Below, in pieces: positions 33,811-44,829 of a DNA stretch of 44,829 nucleotides (its first letter is position 1; each line of letters begins with the position of its first letter). The notes below the pieces were generated by a model, which was given only the letters and a program-made list of their open reading frames with translations, did not search any database and was not told where the DNA came from. A program made the position numbers and the translations under genes. The DNA is from a virus: the IMG/VR virus record IMGVR_UViG_3300022821_000034, positions 1-44,829 of that record, one strand, 5' to 3'.

Positions 33811-33838
33811 ACAATTTTATTTAATAATTTAAAAAACA

Positions 33839-34816
33839 ATGGTTTTAAGAACAAGTGATTATAATAGACTAACACTTAACCAAAATGTAATTGATGAAGT
33901 TTTTAACGATTCAATGGTACAAGCATTAGACAAACAAACATGATTAGAGATTTTTAATGTTAAAATGGACAATAATAAATCTTATACAACTCAATTAAAT
34001 CATTGAGTAAGTGGAATTAAAAGAATTCCAGAATGAGCAACTTATCCACAAGCTTCATGACAAGAGGGTGATTACAAAACTTTCGTACAAGAGAAATATT
34101 GAGTAGATTTTACGGTTACAAAAGAGAACAAAAAGTTTGATCAATATGATGAAGTAGTAGAAAATATGCAATCATTAACAGATGAATGAGCAAACTTAAT
34201 TGATCAATCATTATCAGAAGTATTAGAAAATTGAGCATCAATATCATATACAAATATATATTGAAATGTAGTGTCATCTATTTGAGCAGATTGATTAGCA
34301 TTGTTTTCAGCTTCACATACGAACTGAACAACATCATCTACATACTCAAATATTATAACTGATTGAACAAATACTAATCCAGCATTAAGTCAAAAAGCAA
34401 TAGAAAGAACAATTTCAGAATGATTGCAATATACAGACCCACAGGGAGTAAATAGACCAATTAATTTTGATACAATTCTAGTATGACCAAAACTAAAATG
34501 GTTGGCAGAAAGAATTTGTTACACAGACTTGTTAGCACAAACAGCTAATAATGATATTAACCCATTAAAATGAAAAATTAATGTTAAAGTTTGGAGTAAA
34601 TTAGGATTAACAGCAACAACTGATGATTATTTCTTTATGTATGATTCAAGTAAAGTTGAAAAAACATTAAAAACAATCTTCACACAAATGCCTATGTTAC
34701 AAGCAAAAGATAAATTCTATCCAAATATGGATACACATTATCTTTTTGATTATTTTTATCAATATGGTTTTGTATGGCAAGCATATATTAGACAATCATT
34801 ATGAGATTTATCATAA
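33839..34816 (+). CDS. Major capsid protein (HK97-fold candidate), 325 aa
   Basis: The 325-residue product follows the portal, scaffold and decoration order. It contains segments typical of head proteins of this size: EGATYPQASGQEGDYKTFVQ, a TVTKENKKFDQYDEV-type region, LFSASHTNGTTSSTYSNII, GLQYTDPQGVNRPINFDTIL, and the end FDYFYQYGFVWQAYIRQSLG. The ASHTNG and TILVGPKL segments are characteristic of Mu/HK97-like major head proteins. About 26 TGA codons. A terminator-like hairpin follows the stop, fitting its need for high, separate expression. Confidence 0.85.
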
Positions 34817-34822
34817 ACAAGC

Positions 34823-34850
34823 AAGGGGCTATAAGTCCCTTTCTTTAATA
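34823..34850 (+). terminator. Hairpin after the major capsid gene
   Basis: AAGGGGC (34823-34829) pairs with GTCCCTT (34835-34841), one G-U pair, loop TATAA, then TTCTTTAATATT. Probable partial terminator. Confidence 0.6.
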
Positions 34851-34872
34851 TTTATTTTTTTAAGATAAAGAA

Positions 34873-35433
34873 ATGGCAGAAAAAACATATAGTATGACAG
34901 GTTGATTTATGGATACATCAAATTGATTCAAAGTAGCTTGAATAACTGTTATTGATTCAAGTTGAGAAGTAACTTTGCAATCTGATGCAGTAGCAACAGC
35001 CAATTTAACAGATGAGAGTGTAACTTCTGATAAAATATCAGAAGCAGTAATTAAAGTAGAATCAACTATTCTTACAACAGCACAAGTATTAGCATTATAT
35101 ACAACACCTATATCATTAGTAGCAGCTCAATGAACTTGAACAGCAGTAGTAGTTGATAAAGTAATTGTAGCAACAGATTTTGAAACAGCAGCATACACAA
35201 CTAATACAGATTTAGAGTTTAGATACACAGATTGAAGTGGAACTAAAGTAGCAGCTGATGACACAACAACATTGTTAAGTGCAGCAGATATTATTAATAC
35301 AAGTTGAGGATTAGAAGCCTTAACAGAATTAACACAAAATGCAGCAGTAGTAGCAACAGTATGAACATGAAATGCAGCAGCTTGAGATAGTGATATCAAA
35401 GTTACTGTAGTTTATAGAGTAGTAAGTATTTAA
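34873..35433 (+). CDS. Virion structural protein-like, 186 aa
   Basis: A 186-residue protein rich in Ala, Thr and Val. The first 60 residues are a fibre-like segment (SNGFKVAGITVIDSSGEVTL; ANLTDESVTSDKISEAVIK). The rest is a jelly-roll-like part beginning ILTTAQVLALYTTPISLVAA and GTGTAVVVDKVIVATDF, a form seen in phage head-fibre and structural proteins. About 16 TGA codons. Likely a head fibre or decoration protein. Confidence 0.6.
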
Positions 35434-35460
35434 TATTTTATATGCTAAACCTTAAAAGGA

Positions 35461-35823
35461 ATGCAAACAACTAATATAGATTGGGGAAAATTATATAGAC
35501 AATGAAGAGTAAAAGCAATTTGAGTATCACGAACAGAAGAGGAAGCTTGTTTTATAGCAGTTCATAGATTCGACCAAAAGATAATAAAAAAATTAAGATG
35601 AAATCATACAGTTAGATCAATAGAGAAATATTTAGCAGACCCAAAGCTTTTAGAAAAAGAACAAGCTATAGAAGAGTCTAGAAAGAATAGAGAAAATTGA
35701 GAAGAATTAACTATAGAAGATATGAGAGAAGAGTATGAAGAATTATATAAGAAAGTAACACCTATAAATAAAAAGAACAATTTTGATTGGATACAAAACA
35801 AAATTTTAGAAAAGAAACTATAA
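35461..35823 (+). CDS. Hypothetical protein in the head-tail region, 120 aa
   Basis: A 120-residue, charged helical protein: MQTTNIDWGKLYRQGRVKAI, FIAVHRFDQKIIKKLRGNHT, and a C-terminal NNFDWIQNKILEKKL. Four TGA codons. It ends four bases before the connector-like gene. Could be a head-completion factor; no family recognised. Confidence 0.5.
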
Positions 35824-35827
35824 ATAA

Positions 35828-36718
35828 ATGGCAAATACTCGTGAAGAAATAAGAGAAGAAGTGTATTATATATTAGGTGAGTCTAGTGATAGTACAGAGT
35901 ATACTTCGACAAGACTGAATGATATGATTAACTCATATCAAGATGTTATAATTAAATGATGAATAAAAAGGGAAGACAATAGTCAAACTATTAAAGCTCC
36001 TGACTTAAGATTTATGAGAAAAAAGAACTTCATAGAGTATGTGCCAGTTGTTTCTTTAACTGTTGATGTAGTTATTTGAGATTTAACAATAGATTTTGAT
36101 ACAACTGATTTTCAAGATTCTTGATATTTGAATATTTTGTGAGATGTAATACAATATACATGAAAGACAGCAACACAAGTAACATGAGTTACAGGAATAG
36201 AAATAGGTAAAACAACATGAGATGCAGTAAGACAAATATATAAATTACCTACAGAAGCATGGAAATGATTTATGTTAGAATTTGTAGATTCAAATCAAGT
36301 ATATTCTAATTATAGATGATGATATTTTCTTGATTATGTAGATTATAGAATGGAAAAAGATAAAGTTAGTTTTTATACAATTATTTGAGATAATGAAACA
36401 ACTACAAATCAATTTATAGATATATTTTGATGGAATAGAAAAGATGATAAGTTTATATTTCATTATTACAAGAAAGCAACAACAATGACAGCTGATTCTG
36501 ATGAGAGTAATTTACCTGATGATTATGGTAAATTAGTTATAGCACCAATAGTAGCTTGAAAGATATTATATAACACAGATGAGGTACAAAAATGAGTTGA
36601 GTTGTTAAGTAAATGATATAATGAAATGGAAACAATGTATAATGCTTTTGCAAATATAATAAAAGAATATCAGAAATGAGTTAAAACAAGATGATTTAAT
36701 TTATGAAGTGTTAACTAA
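35828..36718 (+). CDS. Head-tail connector/tail adaptor-like protein, 296 aa
   Basis: The N-terminal REEIREEVYYILGESSDSTE and RLNDMINSYQDVIIKGGIKR is the helical opening seen in many head-tail adaptor proteins, which contact the portal ring. The C-terminal LPDDYGKLVIAPIVAGKILY and helical tail are also typical of that class. The middle is beta-rich. About 24 TGA codons. Its position, after capsid genes and before the large tail protein, agrees. Confidence 0.6.
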
Positions 36719-36721
36719 GTA

Positions 36722-38263
36722 ATGGCTAAAGTAAGATGAATAAATACAGTAGATTTTAATGAAGCATTTAGCAAAGGGCTAATAGATGATTTTGGTAATA
36801 ACAAAATGCCTATAGAATATACTCCATATTCAAGAAATATTAGAATAAAAAATTGAGTTACACATTGAAGAAAATGATTTCATACAAAAGCAGAAAAAAC
36901 AGATTGAACATATAATAGATGAGTAGTAAGTAATAATGATACATTATATACAGTAATAGATAGTGATTTTTTTAGTGTTGATTTAGACACTTGAGTTTAT
37001 ACAAATATAGGTAATTTAGCTAATGATGTAGATCATCATTTTCTTAAATATTGGAAATATACAATCATATTAGATTGAACATGATTACCTTTTGTTTATG
37101 ATTGAACAACTTTAAGTCAGTTAACTACAGATTTAATAGAGGATTGAGCAAATCCTGCATTTTGAGATGTGTTTACATGATTTACATTTGTAGCTTGAAC
37201 ATGAACAAAAAGTAATATACTATATATATCAAGACCTATATTATCAACAAATCAAGAGCGTTGTTATGATTGGGAATGAGCTTGAAGTGATAAAAGAACA
37301 ATGAGAGCAGATATAGTTTGAATAAGAGCAACATTAAGTAAAGTATTTATTTTTACAGAAGAGAGTATAGAATATCTTTCAATAGAAACAGTATCAGATT
37401 GACAATTTGAAACAGTACCTATAGCTTCAAGTGAAGAAGTACCAGTAAATAATAGATGTATAATTTCTGCTTGAGAACAAGTATTTTTCTTATCAAAAGA
37501 CAAAAAGATAAAAACATTAAACTATGTATCAGGAGTAGCAGAACAAGTAGTATGAGATTTATGAAGTGAATGATGAGCTTCTATAGATTGATTCTTATAC
37601 AGATTAGATGATGACCAAAGCGAAGCTTGTGGATATTTTAATAGAAAAGAATGATTTATAAAATGGTTTGTAAAAAGTATGGGTTCATTGAAAAATGATT
37701 TATCCATAATATGGGACTTAAATGAAAAGACATTTGTAATTGATGACAATCATTTCTTCGCAGATGTGGCATTTCATTGATGAGAATATTACGCAGGGAG
37801 CCATATGAATTGAAATATAGTTAATGATGAGAATCGATATGATGATGATTGAGATTGAATAGTTTGGGAGAGATGGACACCTAATATAAGTTTCTGACAA
37901 GCTCTTTCAAGAAAGATGTTTAGAGAGGTATGATTTTGATGACAATATAATGAATTAGCAGATATAAAAGTAGAAGTATATGTAGATGATTCTATAGCAG
38001 CTACAACAACAATAACATGAATAAACACATTAGATTTATGAATATGAAGTGACCCAATATGATTATATGAGATATGAGAATACAATAGATTATTAAAATT
38101 AATAAATTTTGATTGGAAGATAAGTAAAGGTAAACTAAGAAAAAAATGAAAGAGAATACAAATCAAGTTTTCTTGAAATAATTTAGGAAGTGTTTTCTCT
38201 TTAGATTACATGAATATATGACTAATAGCATTATGAGATGTAACTTTATTAAATAAGGTATAA
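36722..38263 (+). CDS. Tail/virion stabilisation-like protein, 513 aa
   Basis: A 513-residue beta-rich protein with about 60 TGA glycines. Repeating blade-like stretches are visible (NNDTLYTVIDSDFFSVDLDT; LGDGTTLSQLTTDLI-like; SGVAEQVVGDLGSEGGASID; LDDDQSEACGYFNRKEGFI). The pattern and genomic place resemble the propeller-type tail hub or DNA-stabilisation proteins (P22 gp10-like) of podoviruses. It follows the connector gene by three bases. Family assignment is an inference. Confidence 0.6.
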
Positions 38264-38268
38264 AAAGT

Positions 38269-39399
38269 ATGGCAACATTTAAAAATAATTATGTATTTCA
38301 ATTTATAAACACTTTAACTGTAAGTGATTCAACTGTAACTATTTCAAATGATTTAGAAAGAAGTTTAGCAGTAAGTTTTACAAATGCAAGTGTAACAATA
38401 GTAGATAGACTTGACAATCCAACTAAAATAGAAAGAACAGTTTGTACAGCAAGTGCATGAACAGTAACATTTAGTTTAAGATGATTAGATCAATCAGAAA
38501 CTAAAACAGAAGTAACAGCATTAAAAAAAGAACGAAGACCTTGAAGTTATGGTTTTGTAACAATGTATGCAAGTGATATGTTTGATAAAGATAATCCTGA
38601 GGCTTTAGTATTCGCAGACACAACAGCAAGGGACACAGCACTATGAGCAGATTGAGCTGCAACAAATGCTTACTTTTGAGTTTATACTACATCAGAATGA
38701 TTACATCGGAATTACAATCTTTCAAGTAATGTTCGGGAATCTGTGGATACATGAACAACTACACCAAATGCAAGCGTAACAGTAGCTTGAAAAGTAGAAG
38801 AAGCAACTGATGCAGAACTATGAGCTTGAACAGAAACATGAGCTACATGAGCAAGATTATTTATTAATCCAGCAAGTACAGTAAAAACAAGTAGTTGAAG
38901 TTGAGATGAAAATAAATTAGCAGTATTAGATGCAACTTGAAAATTAGAAAATTGATTTATAGCTATTACTTGAGAAATAAGATTATGGTCAGCAGCAGCA
39001 GCTCCAACATGATATTTACTTTGTGATTGACTTGCAGTTAGTAGAACAACTTATGCAACATTATTTGCATTAATATCAACAACATATTGAGTAGGTGATT
39101 GAAGTACAACATTTAATATACCTGATTTGCAATGAAATACACCAGTATGAAAAGATAGTTGAACATTTAGTACATTAGGTTGAACTTGATGAGCAGAAAC
39201 ACATACATTAACAGAAACAGAAATGCCGTCACATACTCATACATATAATTGAAATAGTAGTGGTACTTTTAAACCTTGAACAGTTTCATGAGACCAATCT
39301 CAAGATTTTAGTTCAAGAACATCTTGAAGTACATGATGATGAACAGCACATAATATTTTACAACCTTATTTGGTTTTAAATTATATAATAAAATATTAG
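38269..39399 (+). CDS. Tail collar-domain fibre protein, 376 aa
   Basis: The C-terminal third is a phage tail-collar domain: PTGYLLCDGLAVSRTTYATL, STTYGVGDGSTTFNIPDLQG, ETEMPSHTHTYNGNSSG and a last block ILQPYLVLNYIIKY. The two His of PSHTHTY bind iron or zinc in such fibres. The N-terminal 230 residues are beta-rich and probably attach to the tail. About 45 TGA codons, including most of the glycines of this domain. It is separate from the long fibre at 2904, so two kinds of fibre may be present. Confidence 0.88.
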
Positions 39400-39423
39400 T
39401 ATTTATATAAATAGTATAACAAT

Positions 39424-42400
39424 ATGGTCAAAATAGATAAAACAAAGAAATGATTATTCAAAGAAGATGAAATAAATAAACTCAAAACTTGAGTAGAATT
39501 TTGAATATCAGAATGACAGACAAGAAAAGAATCTATAAAGAATGTAGCATGAGAGATAAAGAACTCTTGACAAGAGCAATGATTTTTAAATTCTTACAAC
39601 TGAACTTGAGGTCAAGATGAAGTAATAGCACCTACTGATTTTAAAACAGACTTATCTAAAAAATGATGACTATCAAATGAGCAATTAGCTTGATTAACTA
39701 AAGGTGTTAAATCACAAATTGACCAATGAATGACTAGGGAAGAAGCTATAGCAAAGGTATCAAAAGAATTAAAAGATTCTTGACAAGAAAAATGATTTAT
39801 AGATGCTTATAAATGAGATACATCTCAATGAGATATGTGATGAGATGATGAAACTATTGGAGGTAAATGAATGAGTTGAACTGATTTAGATTGATGAGAT
39901 ATAGTATCTGATGAAGAGTGATCTGTAGTACCTGATGAAACTACAGATGATGATCCTAATTCAATAAATTCTCAATTAAAAAGATTAGAAAATATTGATA
40001 CTTCTAATATGGATAGTAACCAAAAGAAAATAATAGCTGACCAAATTGAGTATTATAAATGATTAATAAGTAAATGAGATAAATTAGAAAATTTAGAAAT
40101 ATGAAAGGCAGCTGATTTTTCTATATATGAATGAAAAGCTAATAATTTAAAAGCTATACAAGATGAATATACATCTTTCCAAGAATTATCTAGAACAGCA
40201 GTTGAAGAATGAGTTGAATTTACTCCTGAATATGTAGCTAAAAAATTTGGTTGGGATATAAAAAAAGCAAAAGACTTTTTCTTATGAGTAAAATGAGCAG
40301 CTAAATATTTAGAGTTAGAAGATTTTGTAACAGAAGATATAACTAATGAATATGATAAAGCTAAAGATACATTAGACACAAATCATGAAAGAAATCAAGA
40401 AGATTATACAACACAAATAGATAGATATAAAGAAGATTTTGATGAAGAAATATCAAGAACAGAAGAAGCAGTACAAAGAGCTAAAATAAATAATGAATAT
40501 ATAAGTGCTTTAAAATGAACAACATATTCAACAAAATGATTAGAGTCTTTAAATTATGCTAACAAACTAGCACAACAGTCTTTAGATGATTTAATTAAAC
40601 AGAAAGACAGGACTTTAGAAGATGTACAAAAGAACCTTGTTAGAATGAATGATAATTATATAAAAACAAATCAAGATTTAGAAGACCAATTACAACAAAA
40701 TATAAATATAGCACAAAATAACTTCTTATTGGAAGTACAAAAAATGCAAACTAAGTATTGAGAAGCTACAGATGAAACATATGAAGAGATAAATAAACTA
40801 GCAACAGTATTTCAAAAGAATGTTGAAACATTTAACACAAATACAGCTGATAAAACACAACAAAACTTTAGTAATTATATGAAAGTAAGAGACCAATTAT
40901 TTGATGAGAATAAATATAAAACAGAACAAATTGATAGTGCTATATCTACATTTAGTAAATCAGAATCACAATATAACACAACTATTTGACAATTATCTGA
41001 TTATGCTAAATCTAATAATTTAACACCATTACAATTTGATTGATTATATAATACTATAATTACAAATACAGCAAAAAGATTAGATGACCAATATAAAGAT
41101 TTAGGTTTATGAACAGTTAATTATGATAAAATAGTAGATTGAATTAATAGTTGAAAAACAGGTTTACAAATACAAAATGAGATATTAAGCGACCCTAAAA
41201 CTAAAGAATTAATAGATGATGAAGATGAAGATGAAGATAAAAAAACATTTAAATACTTACCATTTGGTGATGAATATTGAACTAAAATGTATAAGGTTTA
41301 CGATAATGATTGAGAATATGTAAAAACTGTATGAGATAATTGAGAATCAATTTGATGATGATGATCTTTTGACCAAGATATATTTAGTTATAAAGGTAAA
41401 GTTAATTATACAGAACAACCATGAGTAACTAAGAATACAACTTGATTATCTTATAGTTGATTTGAAAGTGATATACAATCTGATATTGATAGAATAAATC
41501 CAAATTCTGGAATAACATGAAAAATGATAGAAAATATATGAAATGATTATTGAGTTAATCCTAGTCGAATAGCTGCAATAATTAGAAATGATAGTAGTTA
41601 TTGAAAGAATTTATATTCTAAAAATAATTTTGGTAATGTATGAAACAATGATACATTAGTCTCAAGCTGATTACCTTGAGTTGAGTTTAATTCTACTGAA
41701 CAAGGTATAGAAGCAGTAGCTAAAAATCTTAGAGATAGAAGTGATTTATTTAGAAATAAGTTTAATAGAGATTGAAGTTTTAATGAATTAATAACAAATG
41801 CTTGAAACTCTTATTGATGACCTTATATGACATCAACAAACTGACAAAAAACAACTACAGAAATACAACAACAATTAGATAAATGACAACAAGAACAATG
41901 AGAAAAAGAAAAAAACCCTATAACATTTAATGATTTAACTGATTTTCAAGTATATTTTAAATCTTGACAACAAAATTATCCATGATACATTAATGCTTTA
42001 GTAACTAAAAGAGATGAAGAACAAGCTAAATTTAAGTTTATAAATAAATATCAAAAATATGTAGATGAAAATTGATTAGATTGATTAAAAGAAGTTGAAA
42101 ATGGTACAATACTACCGTCTTCAATGGTTAAATTATTAACAGATGGTCAATGATTCCCTAAGTTATTAGAAACCTTAGAAAGGTATACAGATGATCCTAA
42201 TGTTTCTTTTGATCCAATATTAGCTTGGATGAGAGCTTGGAGCCCTTTTGCTAATTATGATGTAGCTCAATTAACAGCTAAATCTGAATTAGATTTAGCA
42301 CAACAACTTATTTGAAAGTTTTTAGAATGATGAAAACTTACAGATGCAGATTATAGTAAATATGATTTTATAGTACCTAAGTTAAAAAATACAACTCAAT

Positions 42401-42657
42401 TAGCTAAAAATAAAATAAAGAATTTAGCAGAGACATTAAAAGATAAAGCTGATTCTTATTTAACTAATTTAGAAGCTGCGTGATATGATACAACTAATTT
42501 ACAAATAGCTTGGGATAAAGAATGAGAAAGTGAATCGGAAATTAAAACATATAAAGATAAAAATTGAAACGATATAAAATATGAAACAAATAAAGAAAAT
42601 ACAAATATTCAAGCATTAGATGATTCAGATATTAAGAAATTTTATAAAAATAATTAA
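39424..42657 (+). CDS. Large internal/ejection-type virion protein with transglycosylase-like domain, 1077 aa
   Basis: Residues about 140-600 are long acidic coiled coils (ADQIEYYKGLISKGDKLENL and so on). Around residues 690-790 is a lysozyme-fold transglycosylase-like core: NPSRIAAIIRNDSSYGK, NNFGNVGNNDTLVSSG and EQGIEAVAKNLRDRS, again with Asp in place of the usual Glu. The C-terminal 250 residues are helical. A giant helical protein with such a domain, next to the tail genes and before another giant, fits an ejected internal protein (T7 gp16-like role) that opens the cell wall during DNA entry. Over 80 TGA codons. Confidence 0.75.
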
Positions 42658-42663
42658 AAAATT

Positions 42664-44829
42664 ATGGCTAATGTATATAATCCATGAAATCCATTAACTA
42701 GTGTTTTTTCACCTAAAAGTCAAAAATGAGTTGATAATAATGTTAAAAATATCGATACTAATGTTAATAATAGTTCTACTACTGATATGGTAAAATCAAA
42801 AGAAATAGATGTAAATAATATTACAGTTCCTGATACTAGGAAAGTATTACCTATGACTATTGCACCTTGAAAAGAAGATTCTTATCAAAAATGATTAGAT
42901 AATCAAGTTAATATTGACACCAAAAATGAAATAAATAATCAATCATTACCTGAAGTTAAAATGGCAAAAACTCTACATTGATTAACAGTAGATGAAGAAA
43001 CAAAAATATTTAATTATGCTAATTCACTTAATTTAGCTAATGAAGATGATTTTCTTGAAGTAGTACATGATAAATATAATGCTATAAGAGCTGGTAAGAA
43101 TAAAAGATATTCAGAAGAAATGCAAAAAAAGAAAGATAAAGAATATGAAGAATATGAAACAGATAAATATAAAGCAGAAGAGCAATCAATGTTTGAATGA
43201 GCTTGAGATTTAATAAAATGAGTATGACAAACAGCTGTTAATTTTTATGAATCACATCAACAAATAAGTAAATGATTTGGTAATTTGTCTGATAAAGCTG
43301 CATTATGAGTAGTTAATTATGCTAGATGAATTATATGAAAAGAACCAGTAGAAAATACAAACAATATACAATCAACAGTACAAGAAGATTTATTAGATAT
43401 GTGAGAATGAACATTTAATGAAGTATTTACTATTGTAGCTCCTTACTTCACTATATGATTAAATACTATAGCACAAACTCCTAGATGACAAGAATCTTTA
43501 GAATATATTTGAAAATGATTTCAAAAATGATGAGAATATATAAATAAAATAGAATGATTAAAACAAATTAGAGATGGATATTCAGATGAAGATAAAAAAA
43601 GATTTGATTGATTTATAGCATGATTAGCTATGTTGTGAATATTTAAATGAGCAAAACCATTAACTAGCTGATGAAAATCACTTATTAAGAATACATTCCA
43701 AAAAACAATATGAATGTTACCTGATGATGTAAAAACAACAATGTGACAATTTGTTAAAAGTTATAAAGATATAAAACTTAAAGATATATGAACTAAATTA
43801 GATAATATTTTAAATGATTTAATACCATCAAAGTCATGAGAACCTACAAATCAATGGCTTAAAATGAAAAATAAAGCAGTTGAATGAATTAAATCAGCAT
43901 ATAAAAATATTGAAAATTCAAAAACTTTTTCTGAAATGAAAACTTGATTAGATAGTTCTACAAAGATAATTAAAAAATCATTAGATAAAGAATTAATGAA
44001 AGACACTAGTAAATATAAAATACAAGATACTATAAAAGCTGTTTGAGAGAAGACATATAATTATGTAGAATTATGATTAAAATCATTAGAAGAACTATCA
44101 AAAGTTTGAATTAAAGAAAAGTTAGGTTTAAAAATAGAGTGATGGAAAACTAAATTTGAAAATGAATGATTAAATAGATTCGAAATAAATGAAATAGCAA
44201 AAGAGTTAGCAAAACAAAAAAAGACTTTTAATGAATATTGAGATAAATTAAAATGAAATTGAGCTACTGCTAGTGAAAGTATAAGAGCTTGAATAAAGGA
44301 TTTTGTAAGAAATTGATGAAATCTTGAAAAAATAGATAGTGCTAAATTAACAAATTTAGATAAAACATGGAGTAATGAGATAGCAGCAAAAACTTTAATA
44401 GAAAAAATGGTTAATGAAGCTGCTGTAGATACACAAAGAGCTAGAATGATATGATGATCTTTCAGAAATGTTGCTAGAAATGTGTTATCAAATGTTGTAG
44501 ATTTTGCTTCATTTTGATATTCAAGAGCTATATTATTTAAGATTGGTAAAATATTAAAAGTATGATGATCTAAAAAACCTAGTATATTAGAATTACAAAA
44601 TTGATTACAAGATAAATTAAATCAATATAAAAATTTAATTAAACAACAAAAAAATTATAATTGAAAAATTAATAATAAAATTAAATTAACACCTAAAGAA
44701 AACACTAAAAAAATTAAAACAGATAATGAAATACAAGATATTGAAAATTGAATAAAAGAAATATTAGAATCTAATATATTAAAAGAAAGAACTAAACAAA
44801 ATAAGATAGAATCTAAAAAAACTAAATTA
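42664..44829 (+). CDS. Large internal/ejection-like protein (partial here; continues at 1-325)
   Basis: The first 722 codons are open to the window end; joined to 1-325 the protein has 783 residues. The N-terminal 100 residues are disordered-looking (Asn, Asp, Val, Ser). Then come helical segments with glycine-rich hydrophobic stretches (AALGVVNYARGIIGKEP; FTIVAPYFTIGLNTI; DGFIAGLAMLGIFKGA) that could insert in a membrane. The last third is Lys-rich coiled coil. With the preceding gene it forms a pair typical of podovirus ejection proteins that build a channel across the envelope. About 60 TGA codons. Function is inferred. Confidence 0.65.
44704..44829. repeat. Right copy of 126-bp terminal direct repeat
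   Basis: Identical to bases 14-139; see the left copy. Removing one copy gives a circle of about 44,690 bp. Confidence 0.95.

Noticed and set aside
1-44829. UGA = tryptophan (code 4) as the explanation
   Set aside because: TGG is used normally for Trp in conserved places, TGA falls on conserved glycines of several families, and repeat copies swap TGA with GGA.

Overview
This window is the complete, or nearly complete, genome of a tailed phage, most likely of podovirus type, that uses a recoded genetic code in which UGA means glycine (translation table 25, known from Absconditabacteria/SR1 and Gracilibacteria). In the standard code nearly every gene is shattered. With UGA read as Gly, long open frames appear and diagnostic glycines fall on TGA: Walker A GGFSGIGKT of the helicase, DFTMGSGTTG and DVFGGGG of the methylases, CPG of the amidase. 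The tail-fibre repeats give direct proof, because at least three equivalent repeat positions alternate between TGA and GGA. TGG remains Trp. The host is therefore inferred to be a Gracilibacteria or Absconditabacteria cell. I saw no tRNA gene, so the Gly-tRNA(UCA) is presumably the host's. All CDS below are called with UGA = Gly, and stops are TAA or TAG only.

The last 126 bases (44704-44829) repeat bases 14-139, and the last ORF runs in frame across the junction, so the molecule is circular or circularly permuted, about 44.69 kb.

Layout. (1) 24270 rightward through the end and round to 8445, plus strand: small terminase, a hypothetical gene, three DNA methylases, large terminase, small accessory genes, portal, scaffold-like protein, decoration-like protein, major capsid protein, connector and tail proteins, a tail-collar protein, two very large internal/ejection-type proteins (one with a transglycosylase-like domain), then coiled-coil proteins, a beta-helix protein, a 1139-residue tail fibre, a LamG protein, holin-like proteins and an amidase endolysin. 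No tail tube, sheath or tape measure was seen. (2) 8488-23222, minus strand: about 44 mostly small genes, probably early: RNA ligase, repeat proteins, HTH proteins, HNH protein(s), SSB-like protein, RusA-like resolvase, a DUF1599-like protein, a DnaB-like helicase with a DUF6291-like partner, and many small membrane or unknown proteins. No DNA polymerase, primase or integrase was recognised, so replication probably borrows the host polymerase and the phage looks lytic. (3) 23223-24269: a 1-kb region between the divergent halves with two different iteron-like repeat arrays, palindromes and a leftward promoter; the likely origin and/or packaging region.

The two halves converge on a bidirectional terminator near 8450-8484. 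Eight promoter candidates share an unusually constant 16-bp spacer. Two of them drive apparently non-coding transcribed stretches (about 24681-24886 and 30119-30471), each ending in a terminator-like hairpin: candidate phage ncRNAs. Several minus-strand genes are preceded by a related hairpin with compensatory changes. A run of ten A at 13366-13375 separates a membrane-anchored ORF from a transglycosylase-like ORF in the -1 frame, suggesting frameshifting or slippage.
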